Origin: Planctomycetota bacterium
GTDB lineage: Bacteria; Planctomycetota; PUPC01; JACPCR01
Direction of reading: 5' to 3'
Assembly (NCBI GenBank): GCA_030740295.1
Contig: JASLXP010000259.1
Coordinates: 1 to 12,503, forward strand
Length of the DNA stretch: 12,503 nt
Shown here: one piece after another, positions 1 to 6,028 of the stretch
Layout: each line of letters opens with the position of its first letter
Numbering within the stretch: the stretch's first letter is position 1
Notes under the pieces: generated by a model
Database searches by the model: none
What the model saw: only the letters and a program-made list of their open reading frames with translations
What the model was told of the DNA's origin: nothing
Made by a program: the position numbers and the translations under genes

Positions 1-260
1 TTTACCACCCGCTTCACGTTCAGCTCTTTCATTCTGGCCATCAGAAAATCCGGCTCGATGGCCGCGGGAAAATGGGTGTGGATATCGACGGCCGGATACT
101 TTGCGCTCGAGACGAGATTTTCCCGCACAGTTAAGGAAGGGCGCGGCTTATAGTCTTTGAGGAGATCGTCTCCGATATAGAGGGCCTTGCCCAGGTCCGG
201 TTTTTCGCCCGGGGAGACCGACGCAATGCAAAGAATCAACAGGTGGCTTGGGAATCTCAT
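1..260 (-). CDS. Exported amidohydrolase-family metal-dependent hydrolase, C-terminus beyond window
   Basis: The first 86 codons are present, reading from an ATG at 258-260 off the left edge; this gene does not end in the window. The N-terminus is a short basic stretch followed by a hydrophobic segment (about residues 5-17), consistent with a signal peptide. At residues 59-63 the motif DIHTH follows a strand-like stretch. This H-x-H after the first barrel strand is the metal-binding signature of the amidohydrolase superfamily (TIM-barrel, Amidohydro_2 type), which hydrolyses or decarboxylates diverse small substrates. The start codon overlaps the stop codon of the upstream alpha/beta hydrolase in an ATGA (257-260), with a GGAG eight bases upstream, so translation is probably coupled. 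Family assignment rests on one motif and the general look of the N-terminus, because the rest of the metal ligands lie outside the window. The substrate cannot be inferred. Confidence 0.75.
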   Translation of the reverse strand, partial: MRFPSHLLILCIASVSPGEKPDLGKALYIGDDLLKDYKPRPSLTVRENLVSSAKYPAVDIHTHFPAAIEPDFLMARMKELNVKRVV

Positions 261-1144
261 TTGTTTTTCTCCAGCACTCTATTTACCCATTCACGAAGTC
301 TGGCTCGCACCGGGCCCGGGCGCAGGGTCCATCCGTCGTTGTGATTGCGGTAGCCGGTTTCCATAAAGGTGAAATCACCCTTCACCGACGTAGAGCGGAT
401 GAAGTCGCGTGTGCGTTCGAGCTGCGATCTATTCCAGGTGCACTCGTGACAGACGAATTGCGGCGTAACCCCAAGGCGCTGCAGCCTCTCCCCGGCCGAC
501 TTCTTGTCCGCGCCGGGATAGCCCCAGGCATGGACTCCGTCGTAATGACTGTAAGCAATGATGCCGGCCCACAGGCTCGCAATTTCGTTGTCCTGCAGAC
601 CGATAAAATTGCATGCAATCGCGCCACGTGAGAAGCCGCAAAGAATGATTCGGTCTTTGTCCCCGCCGTACTTCTCGCATATCCACGGCACAGCCTTCTT
701 ACAGTAATCAACGGTCGGCCGAGGGTCGCGCTCTGGCGGCGTACCCCACCACCGTCGGACGTTCTTCTTCCCTTCTCCATCGAGGTAGGGCAGGCAGAGC
801 CAGATAAAACCGGTGCCTTCGCTGATCCCGTAACCGAGTTTGCTGCCTTCCACGCGTCCGGTGCTGATGTCGCCATATCTGTCTTTGTAGGGGCCGTTCC
901 CCGCGTATTCCACGATGACCGGATATCGGCCGCCCGGCTTCCAGTCCGTGGGAAGATAAAGGACATGATGGACGTCGGTTTCTTCGTAATCCTTCAGCGT
1001 CTGCTTTATTCGCTTGCCCGGTGCGGGCCCGCCTTGCGAAAGCTCGGGGATCTTCAGGTCTGGTTTGACCGTCCCGATATCCACACCTGAAGCGACGGCA
1101 CTCATGAAAGGAAGTCCCGATAAAATGCAGTAAGCGAGAATCAT
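257..1144 (-). CDS. Exported alpha/beta hydrolase (esterase or PHB-depolymerase-like)
   Basis: The product has 295 residues and probably acts outside the cytoplasm: residues 1-20 form a hydrophobic signal peptide ending near SAVASG. The core looks like an alpha/beta-hydrolase. A strand reading YPVIVEYAGNG (74-84) could supply the oxyanion region, GFSRG (170-174) is the nucleophile elbow with Ser172 as predicted nucleophile, and HNDGW (268-272) supplies the likely catalytic His268. An acidic partner probably lies between 200 and 260 but I cannot pin it. The family covers dienelactone hydrolase, acetyl xylan esterase and PHB-depolymerase-like enzymes; the true substrate is unknown. The gene starts 5 bases after the membrane-protein gene and overlaps the amidohydrolase by 4 bases, so it is internal to an operon. 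No clear Shine-Dalgarno precedes the ATG, which suggests translational coupling to the gene before it. An ester-bond hydrolase beside a glycosidase-like protein and an amidohydrolase suggests degradation of a decorated substrate (inference). Confidence 0.85.
   Translation of the reverse strand: MILAYCILSGLPFMSAVASGVDIGTVKPDLKIPELSQGGPAPGKRIKQTLKDYEETDVHHVLYLPTDWKPGGRYPVIVEYAGNGPYKDRYGDISTGRVEGSKLGYGISEGTGFIWLCLPYLDGEGKKNVRRWWGTPPERDPRPTVDYCKKAVPWICEKYGGDKDRIILCGFSRGAIACNFIGLQDNEIASLWAGIIAYSHYDGVHAWGYPGADKKSAGERLQRLGVTPQFVCHECTWNRSQLERTRDFIRSTSVKGDFTFMETGYRNHNDGWTLRPGPVRARLREWVNRVLEKNK
269..272 (-). promoter_or_regulatory. Ribosome binding site inside the upstream hydrolase gene
   Basis: GGAG on the minus strand lies 8 bases before the ATG at 258-260. 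It is embedded in the last codons of the alpha/beta hydrolase gene, and it fixes the amidohydrolase start and supports coupled translation. Confidence 0.6.
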
Positions 1145-1149
1145 GACGA

Positions 1150-1935
1150 TTATTTGAAGCGTCGCTTGAATTCAGCGAGGCAGTCCTGATACAGCAGCAA
1201 TCCGTAGGCGCTGAAGAGCGTCTGCAGTGCTCCTACCACGAGAAACGTAACGATGGATGTGCCGAGGCTCGGCCCAGGGCCCGTGGCTTTGGCTGTATTG
1301 CTGACCACTCCCAACACCGCGAACTGAGTCAAAGTAGCAAGAAGATTCAAGAGTGCGATGTGCAGATACCGGCCCCTGCAAATTCCCATGCAATCCTGCA
1401 TCCCTCTCTTGGATAGCACGGCCACGAAGCCGCGCAATCCCATCTTCGAAATTCCGTAAAGAATGCCCGCGCTGATGGGCAGACGATCCAACCAGAATGC
1501 GGCACTGCCTTTTTCAGGCTGGTATTCCTCCGGACGTCTGGCAGAAGGTGGAAGAAATGGAAGGAAGGCTCGAATCAGAGTTTGAAATCCCACCAGCAGG
1601 TCCCATCCAAACAGCCGGAGGCTTCTCGTCAATGCGCGTTCGAGCCATTCCTTCTTTCCAGATCGTTTCGCTTCCATGACGGAAATGACACATGCGCTGC
1701 CGATTACCAGAAAGGCCTGAAAGAACAGCAACAGGAGAATCATTTTGATGACATCCGTCCCTGCCCGTTGGATGGAACCGTAGGCCCACGCCGCAGGTGG
1801 GGTGCAGATAATCAGAATCAGCGCGACCTGTGGCAGGCATTTCACCCACAAGGCAACGGCATCCCTGATGAGTTTCGAGATGCCTGGCGATTTCGGGTTC
1901 TCACTCATGCCGGGATTCTGAAGGGCTGGCAGCAC
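1150..1935 (-). CDS. Multi-pass integral membrane protein of unknown function
   Basis: I do not recognise the family. The frame from a GTG at 1935 encodes 261 residues; an internal ATG at 1908 gives 252 residues beginning MSENPKSPG and is an equally plausible or better start. Neither has a visible Shine-Dalgarno. Hydrophobic segments lie near residues 35-53, 62-86, 190-212 and 225-250 (GTG numbering), with a weaker amphipathic stretch at 108-128. The central 90-185 region is basic and contains a Pro/Arg-rich loop (FLPPSARRPEEYQPEK). The C-terminus ends in a basic tail (FKRRFK), probably cytoplasmic. No catalytic or transport motif is apparent. It lies 12 bases after the propeller-protein gene and 5 bases before the hydrolase gene, so it is co-transcribed with both. 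It could be an accessory membrane component of the cassette, but its role is unknown. Confidence 0.75.
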   Translation of the reverse strand: MLPALQNPGMSENPKSPGISKLIRDAVALWVKCLPQVALILIICTPPAAWAYGSIQRAGTDVIKMILLLLFFQAFLVIGSACVISVMEAKRSGKKEWLERALTRSLRLFGWDLLVGFQTLIRAFLPFLPPSARRPEEYQPEKGSAAFWLDRLPISAGILYGISKMGLRGFVAVLSKRGMQDCMGICRGRYLHIALLNLLATLTQFAVLGVVSNTAKATGPGPSLGTSIVTFLVVGALQTLFSAYGLLLYQDCLAEFKRRFK

Positions 1936-1947
1936 ATTGGAAAGTCA

Positions 1948-3489
1948 TTATGAACGTGATCGATATTTGAACTGCATCGCAAACAGATCCGCGTCCTTCA
2001 TTCGGAATCGCAAACGGATGGGCAGTCCTGCTAACCGGCCAACGTCCGCGCTCCCGTTCCACTTCACCGTGCGGTTGAGGTCATCGCCAAGAATCTCGCG
2101 GCAGTCCTCGAAAGTGAATCCTGGAATCGGCACATCTTCTTCGTCCTGAAGTATCTCAACCCTCAAGCTGCCGGCGGCCGATGCAGAGAAGTTGAGGCTG
2201 AGCTCGCTGCCCGAGAAAGTGAATGGCCTGGTTACTAATTCTCCGCCCGCGGCTGACGCGTTCAGGGAGACAAAACCGTCCTGTCGCATCGTGTAGCGTC
2301 TGAAGTTTAGGCTGTCTCCCCGCCAGTAACCTTCCACCAGGTAGAACGAGAGTTCGTCGGGCGCACCGGTGAACCGTGACTTCGTTGTGACGATACCCCA
2401 GTTCGGCCAGAGGTCGGCATAGGTCCAACTGTCCTGAGGGCGCAGGCCCGGGCGGATGAACGATTCATGCCAGAGATGGAAGTGATTTCCGTTTCGGCTC
2501 GACATGAACATCGCGTCCGTGAGCGCCGATCCATATCTCTCGCTGGCTTCGGCGCGCATGCGTCGGTGTTCGAGGTCCGGAAGATCCTCCATCGCATCCG
2601 ACCAGCCACGGTCGATATAACGCATGGGGAAACCGACGAGAATGTGCGGCGCACGAAAGTATGGAATCACGGAGTTTGTGTACAGATGATCCGGTTTGCC
2701 CATCTCGTAAGTGAGGAATTCAGACTCCGACCAATTCAGGAAATCATCCGACGTGGCAGTCAGAAGATCCCGCTGAGTTCTCGACCCACGCACGATGCCA
2801 GGAGCGGCGTCTTCGTGCGCGGTGTAGTCCTCTGATTCCAGCCAATTGCGATGATAGCTGCGGTACTTGCCGATCACTTCATCCCAGAAACAGACGTTGT
2901 GCGAATCAAACCGGCCACAGGTGAGCACAGGCTCATCCTTCGCCGGAGACCAGTGGATGCCGTCCGCAGATTTCATTGCGAACAGTCCCTTCGAACCCGG
3001 AGTCGACCGTGGGCCTTCGTGATTCGGATTGCCTCCGATTGCCCAACTCTTGTAACGAGCGTCCCCGGCCGAGGCAGGATTTGTATCCTTGAAAGGCGTT
3101 AGCGTGTGGAGGCCGAATCGCTCGTCCCTTCCCAACAGGATGTTGTTTGCGGTCGAACCGTCGAATTCAACGAGATTGAGTTCCGGCCGTTCCCAGTGAA
3201 TCCCGTCGTCGCTCTCGGCGTAGCAGGTGCACTCCGGGCCTGTCCTGTGTTCTGTGCTCTCCATGATCTGCCAGCCGCGATAATACATTCGGTATTTGCC
3301 TTCATCCTGAAACACGGAGATCATCCCGCACGCATTCCCTTCCCATGGCCGGTCGGTTTTCAGTGCGACTTCCTGAGGGGTCGGGCTGTGCAGCCTGAGT
3401 TCCAGACCGTGCATTCGGCTGATGAGGTGGTCGTCGATAAACAGCTCCAGCCGTTGGCCAATGTCGATGGGATATTCCTGGTTGGACAT
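1948..3489 (-). CDS. GH32/GH43-like five-bladed beta-propeller protein, cytoplasmic
   Basis: The product has 513 residues and no signal peptide. The N-terminus contains LELFIDDHLI (14-23), followed by propeller strands with repeated Asp-box-like turns: SDDGIHWE at 93-100, SADGIHWS at 174-181 and a related TSDDFLNW at 246-253. FQDEGKYRMYYRGW (60-73) and WDEVIGKYRSYHRNW (202-216) look like equivalent strands of neighbouring blades. From about residue 405 the character changes to a beta-sandwich (ELVTRPFTFSGSELSLNFSA onward), the arrangement of GH32-type proteins with a C-terminal jelly-roll. Such proteins are widespread in Planctomycetota and Lentisphaerota and mostly annotated as hypothetical or GH32-like; I cannot assign a nucleophile or acid residue, so enzymatic activity is inferred. 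The start is secure: GAGGA sits 6 bases before the ATG. It follows the TPR gene by 30 bases in the same operon. Confidence 0.8.
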   Translation of the reverse strand: MSNQEYPIDIGQRLELFIDDHLISRMHGLELRLHSPTPQEVALKTDRPWEGNACGMISVFQDEGKYRMYYRGWQIMESTEHRTGPECTCYAESDDGIHWERPELNLVEFDGSTANNILLGRDERFGLHTLTPFKDTNPASAGDARYKSWAIGGNPNHEGPRSTPGSKGLFAMKSADGIHWSPAKDEPVLTCGRFDSHNVCFWDEVIGKYRSYHRNWLESEDYTAHEDAAPGIVRGSRTQRDLLTATSDDFLNWSESEFLTYEMGKPDHLYTNSVIPYFRAPHILVGFPMRYIDRGWSDAMEDLPDLEHRRMRAEASERYGSALTDAMFMSSRNGNHFHLWHESFIRPGLRPQDSWTYADLWPNWGIVTTKSRFTGAPDELSFYLVEGYWRGDSLNFRRYTMRQDGFVSLNASAAGGELVTRPFTFSGSELSLNFSASAAGSLRVEILQDEEDVPIPGFTFEDCREILGDDLNRTVKWNGSADVGRLAGLPIRLRFRMKDADLFAMQFKYRSRS

Positions 3490-3495
3490 GAGGCA

Positions 3496-3500
3496 TCCTC
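3496..3500 (-). promoter_or_regulatory. Shine-Dalgarno site of the propeller-protein gene
   Basis: GAGGA on the minus strand is 6 bases upstream of the ATG at 3487-3489, in the 30-base gap after the TPR gene. It confirms that start, so this gene can be translated independently of the one before it. Confidence 0.65.
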
Positions 3501-3519
3501 GTTGAGCAATAGAAACAGC

Positions 3520-4371
3520 TTACTTTGGCTGCTGCGCTTTCTTTTTCAGAATCTCCCAATGTACTCGGGCTACATCGCCCATGTAGTGCGGCGAGAAATA
3601 TTCGGTTGCCGCGAGCCTGACGTGCTTTGCCGTACCTTGTTTCTTGCCGAGGGCCTCGTAGTAAAGCCCGATATACAAGTGCGCGTAAAAGAGCTGATTT
3701 TTCAGAATGTGGGCCGGCGGATTGCCCTCGTTGGCTCTCGCCAGCACAGCTTCCGGTGTGGCTTTTCCGGCATACATATCCAGTACCTTCATCATGGGGA
3801 TACGCACATCCTGTTTGATTGGGATTAACCCCTCCTGCGCTTTTTCCACTCCGACAAGGGGCGCGTTGCAGATGAAGTGAAAGACCGAGTTTTCCACGTC
3901 GTTCGGATTCACTGATCTGTGAAGCTCAAACTGCGCTGCGCCTTCCTTAAACCTGCCAGCGTAATAGTGGCTGATACCGCGCTGCCAGTGATACGGTTCC
4001 CGGTCCGGATAAGCTGCGAGGTATTTGTCGTAATCTTCGATCGATTCCACAATATTTCCTGCGCGAAAATGCGCGGCACCACGTGACTGGTAAAACTTGG
4101 CCGAGCCCGGCTCGAGCTTAAGCAGAGCCGAATAATCAAGGATGGCGCTCTTGAAATCGCGTTGGCCTTCAAACATCTGAGCACGAGCATTGTACAGCAA
4201 TGTCTCTTTGGGATTGGCGGCGATCAGCCTGGAGACCGCGTCAATCGCTTCCTTCTCTTTACCGTCCCTGTAAAGCTCGATGGAGGCCCGAGTCTTTTCG
4301 CTCAGGGCATCTTCGGCCTGCAGAAAATCATGGGCGACTGTGAGACAGAAGAGAAGAATGGATATTCTCAT
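3520..4371 (-). CDS. Exported TPR-repeat protein (NlpI-like)
   Basis: From the ATG at 4369-4371 the product has 283 residues and begins MRISILLFCL, a signal peptide ending near FLQA-ED (about residue 20). A GTG at 4404 would add 11 residues in front of that signal, which argues against it. The mature part has four TPR-like helix pairs of about 34 residues, recognisable by the motifs LYNARAQMFEGQRDFKSAI, FYQSRGAAHFRAGNIVESI and YHWQRGISHYYAGRFKEGA. A conserved-looking segment NDVENSVFHFICNAPLVGVE follows, then a final pair around LFYAHLYIGLYYEALGKKQG. NlpI-like lipoproteins and similar TPR proteins act as periplasmic scaffolds, but this one has no lipobox, so it is probably soluble and exported. 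As first gene of the operon it might scaffold or sense for the downstream hydrolases (inference). The stop is 30 bases before the propeller gene. Confidence 0.8.
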   Translation of the reverse strand: MRISILLFCLTVAHDFLQAEDALSEKTRASIELYRDGKEKEAIDAVSRLIAANPKETLLYNARAQMFEGQRDFKSAILDYSALLKLEPGSAKFYQSRGAAHFRAGNIVESIEDYDKYLAAYPDREPYHWQRGISHYYAGRFKEGAAQFELHRSVNPNDVENSVFHFICNAPLVGVEKAQEGLIPIKQDVRIPMMKVLDMYAGKATPEAVLARANEGNPPAHILKNQLFYAHLYIGLYYEALGKKQGTAKHVRLAATEYFSPHYMGDVARVHWEILKKKAQQPK

Positions 4372-4404
4372 GATCACTTGGGCACAGTGGACAAGCACTT
4401 TCAC

Positions 4405-4468
4405 ATTCAGCTATTGACACACTTCCATGTCGACGAGCGAGGACGCTCGTCGCTACGATTCGCTGAAT
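4405..4468. repeat. Inverted repeat enclosing the divergent intergenic hairpin
   Basis: ATTCAGC at 4405-4411 and GCTGAAT at 4462-4468 are perfect 7-base arms that flank a central hairpin. The right arm also overlaps a small palindrome, GATTC-GCT-GAATC (4457-4469). Nested symmetry of this kind can mark a small non-autonomous element or a regulatory region; 7-base arms can also arise by chance. Confidence 0.4.
4431..4452. repeat. Perfect 9-bp-stem palindrome between divergent genes
   Basis: CGACGAGCG (4431-4439) and CGCTCGTCG (4444-4452) are perfect complements around a 4-base loop, AGGA. It lies between the divergent TPR and M14 genes, about 60 bases from the former start and 45 from the latter. 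There is no T-tract on either side, so a simple intrinsic terminator is unlikely. It could be a REP-like interspersed palindrome, an operator shared by both genes, or a folded 5' leader element. Confidence 0.7.
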
Positions 4469-4484
4469 CTCAGGATTGACTTTC

Positions 4485-4489
4485 AGGAG
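4485..4489 (+). promoter_or_regulatory. Shine-Dalgarno site of the M14 peptidase gene
   Basis: AGGAG lies 7 bases before the ATG at 4497. It decides the start in favour of this ATG over an in-frame TTG at 4476, which has no such signal. Confidence 0.75.
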
Positions 4490-4496
4490 TAGCCAA

Positions 4497-5957
4497 ATGA
4501 GCACACAGGATCACGTCGGCGGCCCGCCGGTTTGGGCACCTCTCGAAAAACTCCAGGCACTCCTGGAACGCCGGGCCGAAGAGCATCCAGACATCATGTC
4601 CCTGGAAGAGCCCGGCCGGAGCCTTGAAGGCCGGCCGGTCTATGCGGTCCGGCTCACTGACCCCAACGCTGACGACGAAGACAAGGAGCACGTCTTGATG
4701 ACCACGCTGCATAGCGGCGGCGAGCGGAGCGCTACTTCGATGGTCTTCTACATGATCGAGTGGTTTCTCTCGAACGACCCCGCGGCCAGAGAAATCCTGA
4801 AGCGGCAGGTGGTCGTCTGCATGCCTGTCTCAAATCCGGATGCCTACGTGGCCGGCACTCACGGCGGAACCTACTCCGAGTGGGATCTGAATGGTCCCTC
4901 CAATCCCGATAAGATGCCCGAGGCGGTCGCAGTTCAGAAAATGATGGATGAACTGCAACCGGAAGTGCACGCAGATGTCCACGGCCTGAGCATGGACTTC
5001 GAGCGCTACATCATGCTGGAGAACTCCGCTTCGTCGTACTCCAACCTCTCCCTGCGCTGTTTCCACCGGGAGATCATCCGTCAGATGGACGATGCCGCTT
5101 TGGCCGAAGGCTATCCATCTGACCGGCAGGAATCGGACGCGGAACGCATCTTCTGGGGACCGGAGATGGAAGCGCTCCCGCACAAGCTCTGGGTCGGGCG
5201 CCCGCAGGTATATGCAGCCACCTATTGCTACAACCTTTACCATTCGCTCATGTCTGCGTCCGAAGTCAGTTGGGAACGCAGCGGGTTCCTGCGTCACCGC
5301 CGTCTGCTGGAAATCGGCAACGAGCGGTGGCCTGGTGAGTATTACCCCGGTTACCCGGTCCGCGTGGTCGCTACAAACAACTATCACCAGGTAACGCCGT
5401 ACGGTTTGACCGCGGCAGCCAGACGCCGCAGCCGCGTCGAGCTCTGGAACAGAGTTGGGCAGATCACCGTCGGGATGGCCGATCCCATGATGGAGGGGAA
5501 GATCGTTTACGTGGTTGCCACTTCTGACGAAGCGTCGAAGCGATGGCTGTCAGAAAAATCGTTGAACGGATTCGCCGACAACCTGAGCGAATGCCCTGAA
5601 ACGGACGACGAAGCCATCAGGTCTTTCGTTGCTGGTTGGCCCGGGGGGCAAAACGCGCCACAAGCCGTTCTCGCCCTTGCTGGCGGCGGCGAAATCGAGG
5701 ACGCCGGTCCCCTCGAGAACGGTCTCTCGATCCGCCTCCGGATTCCCTACTCGAAATGCCTCGTTTCTGACTTGAGGTTAAATGGGTATCCCCTTCCCCC
5801 TTCCGAGTCTGATGGCTTTGTTGAGTGGGTAGCCCGTGGCTACAAATACGTGCAGATCAACGTCCCGCCGGAAAAGGCAAAGGCCCAAGACCTCTTCGTC
5901 GTCACATGTGAGTATGACCCGCAAGAAAAAAGAGAACGCTGGCAAGGATGGAAGTGA
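4497..5957 (+). CDS. M14-family zinc carboxypeptidase-like protein
   Basis: The product has 486 residues and begins MSTQDHVGG; with no signal peptide it is probably cytoplasmic. M14 peptidases remove C-terminal residues using a zinc held by His-Glu-His. Here a strand-turn LHSGGERSA gives His72 and Glu76, SNPDAY at 112-117 matches the M14 NPDG-type motif, HADVHG at 158-163 gives the third ligand His162, and EVSWERSGF (256-264) is a candidate for the catalytic-glutamate region. The His-to-Glu spacing is HxxxE, not the usual HxxE, which may mark a subfamily. After about residue 320 the protein has a further mostly beta domain that I cannot name. The protein is longer than a classical carboxypeptidase domain of about 300 residues. 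It is transcribed alone, divergent from the TPR operon and convergent with the HzsA-related gene. Family assignment is fairly firm; substrate (peptide, amide or cell-wall fragment) is unknown. Confidence 0.8.
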   Translation: MSTQDHVGGPPVWAPLEKLQALLERRAEEHPDIMSLEEPGRSLEGRPVYAVRLTDPNADDEDKEHVLMTTLHSGGERSATSMVFYMIEWFLSNDPAAREILKRQVVVCMPVSNPDAYVAGTHGGTYSEWDLNGPSNPDKMPEAVAVQKMMDELQPEVHADVHGLSMDFERYIMLENSASSYSNLSLRCFHREIIRQMDDAALAEGYPSDRQESDAERIFWGPEMEALPHKLWVGRPQVYAATYCYNLYHSLMSASEVSWERSGFLRHRRLLEIGNERWPGEYYPGYPVRVVATNNYHQVTPYGLTAAARRRSRVELWNRVGQITVGMADPMMEGKIVYVVATSDEASKRWLSEKSLNGFADNLSECPETDDEAIRSFVAGWPGGQNAPQAVLALAGGGEIEDAGPLENGLSIRLRIPYSKCLVSDLRLNGYPLPPSESDGFVEWVARGYKYVQINVPPEKAKAQDLFVVTCEYDPQEKRERWQGWK

Positions 5958-6028
5958 CAGGACAATCCCAACAACGCTTCTGCAGAGCTGTTGATGCGGG
6001 GCCGGAAAGGCCGTGAACCGGAGCCGGC
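5958..6028. other. Short gap between convergent genes
   Basis: These 71 bases separate the ends of the M14 gene and the HzsA-related gene. An imperfect inverted repeat with a central TCTGCAGA (5979-5986) and outer CAAC/GTTG arms is present, and a perfect GAGCCGGCTC (6021-6030) straddles the end of the minus-strand gene. Neither has a T-tract, so I do not call a terminator. Confidence 0.5.

Noticed and set aside
382..966. 194-codon minus-strand frame within the alpha/beta hydrolase gene
   Set aside because: It is another frame of a gene with signal peptide, nucleophile elbow and catalytic His; the product is Arg/Ser-rich and domain-free.
3106..3828. 240-codon plus-strand frame opposite the propeller and TPR genes
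   Set aside because: It spans the antisense of two well-supported genes and their intergenic gap, has no recognisable domain and no ribosome binding site.
4414..4436. TTGACA at 4414-4419 as a promoter for the M14 gene
   Set aside because: No -10-like sequence occurs at a proper distance; the downstream region is the GC-rich palindrome.
5969..5993. Imperfect inverted repeat as a bidirectional terminator between convergent genes
   Set aside because: The stem is interrupted and no T-tract follows in either direction.
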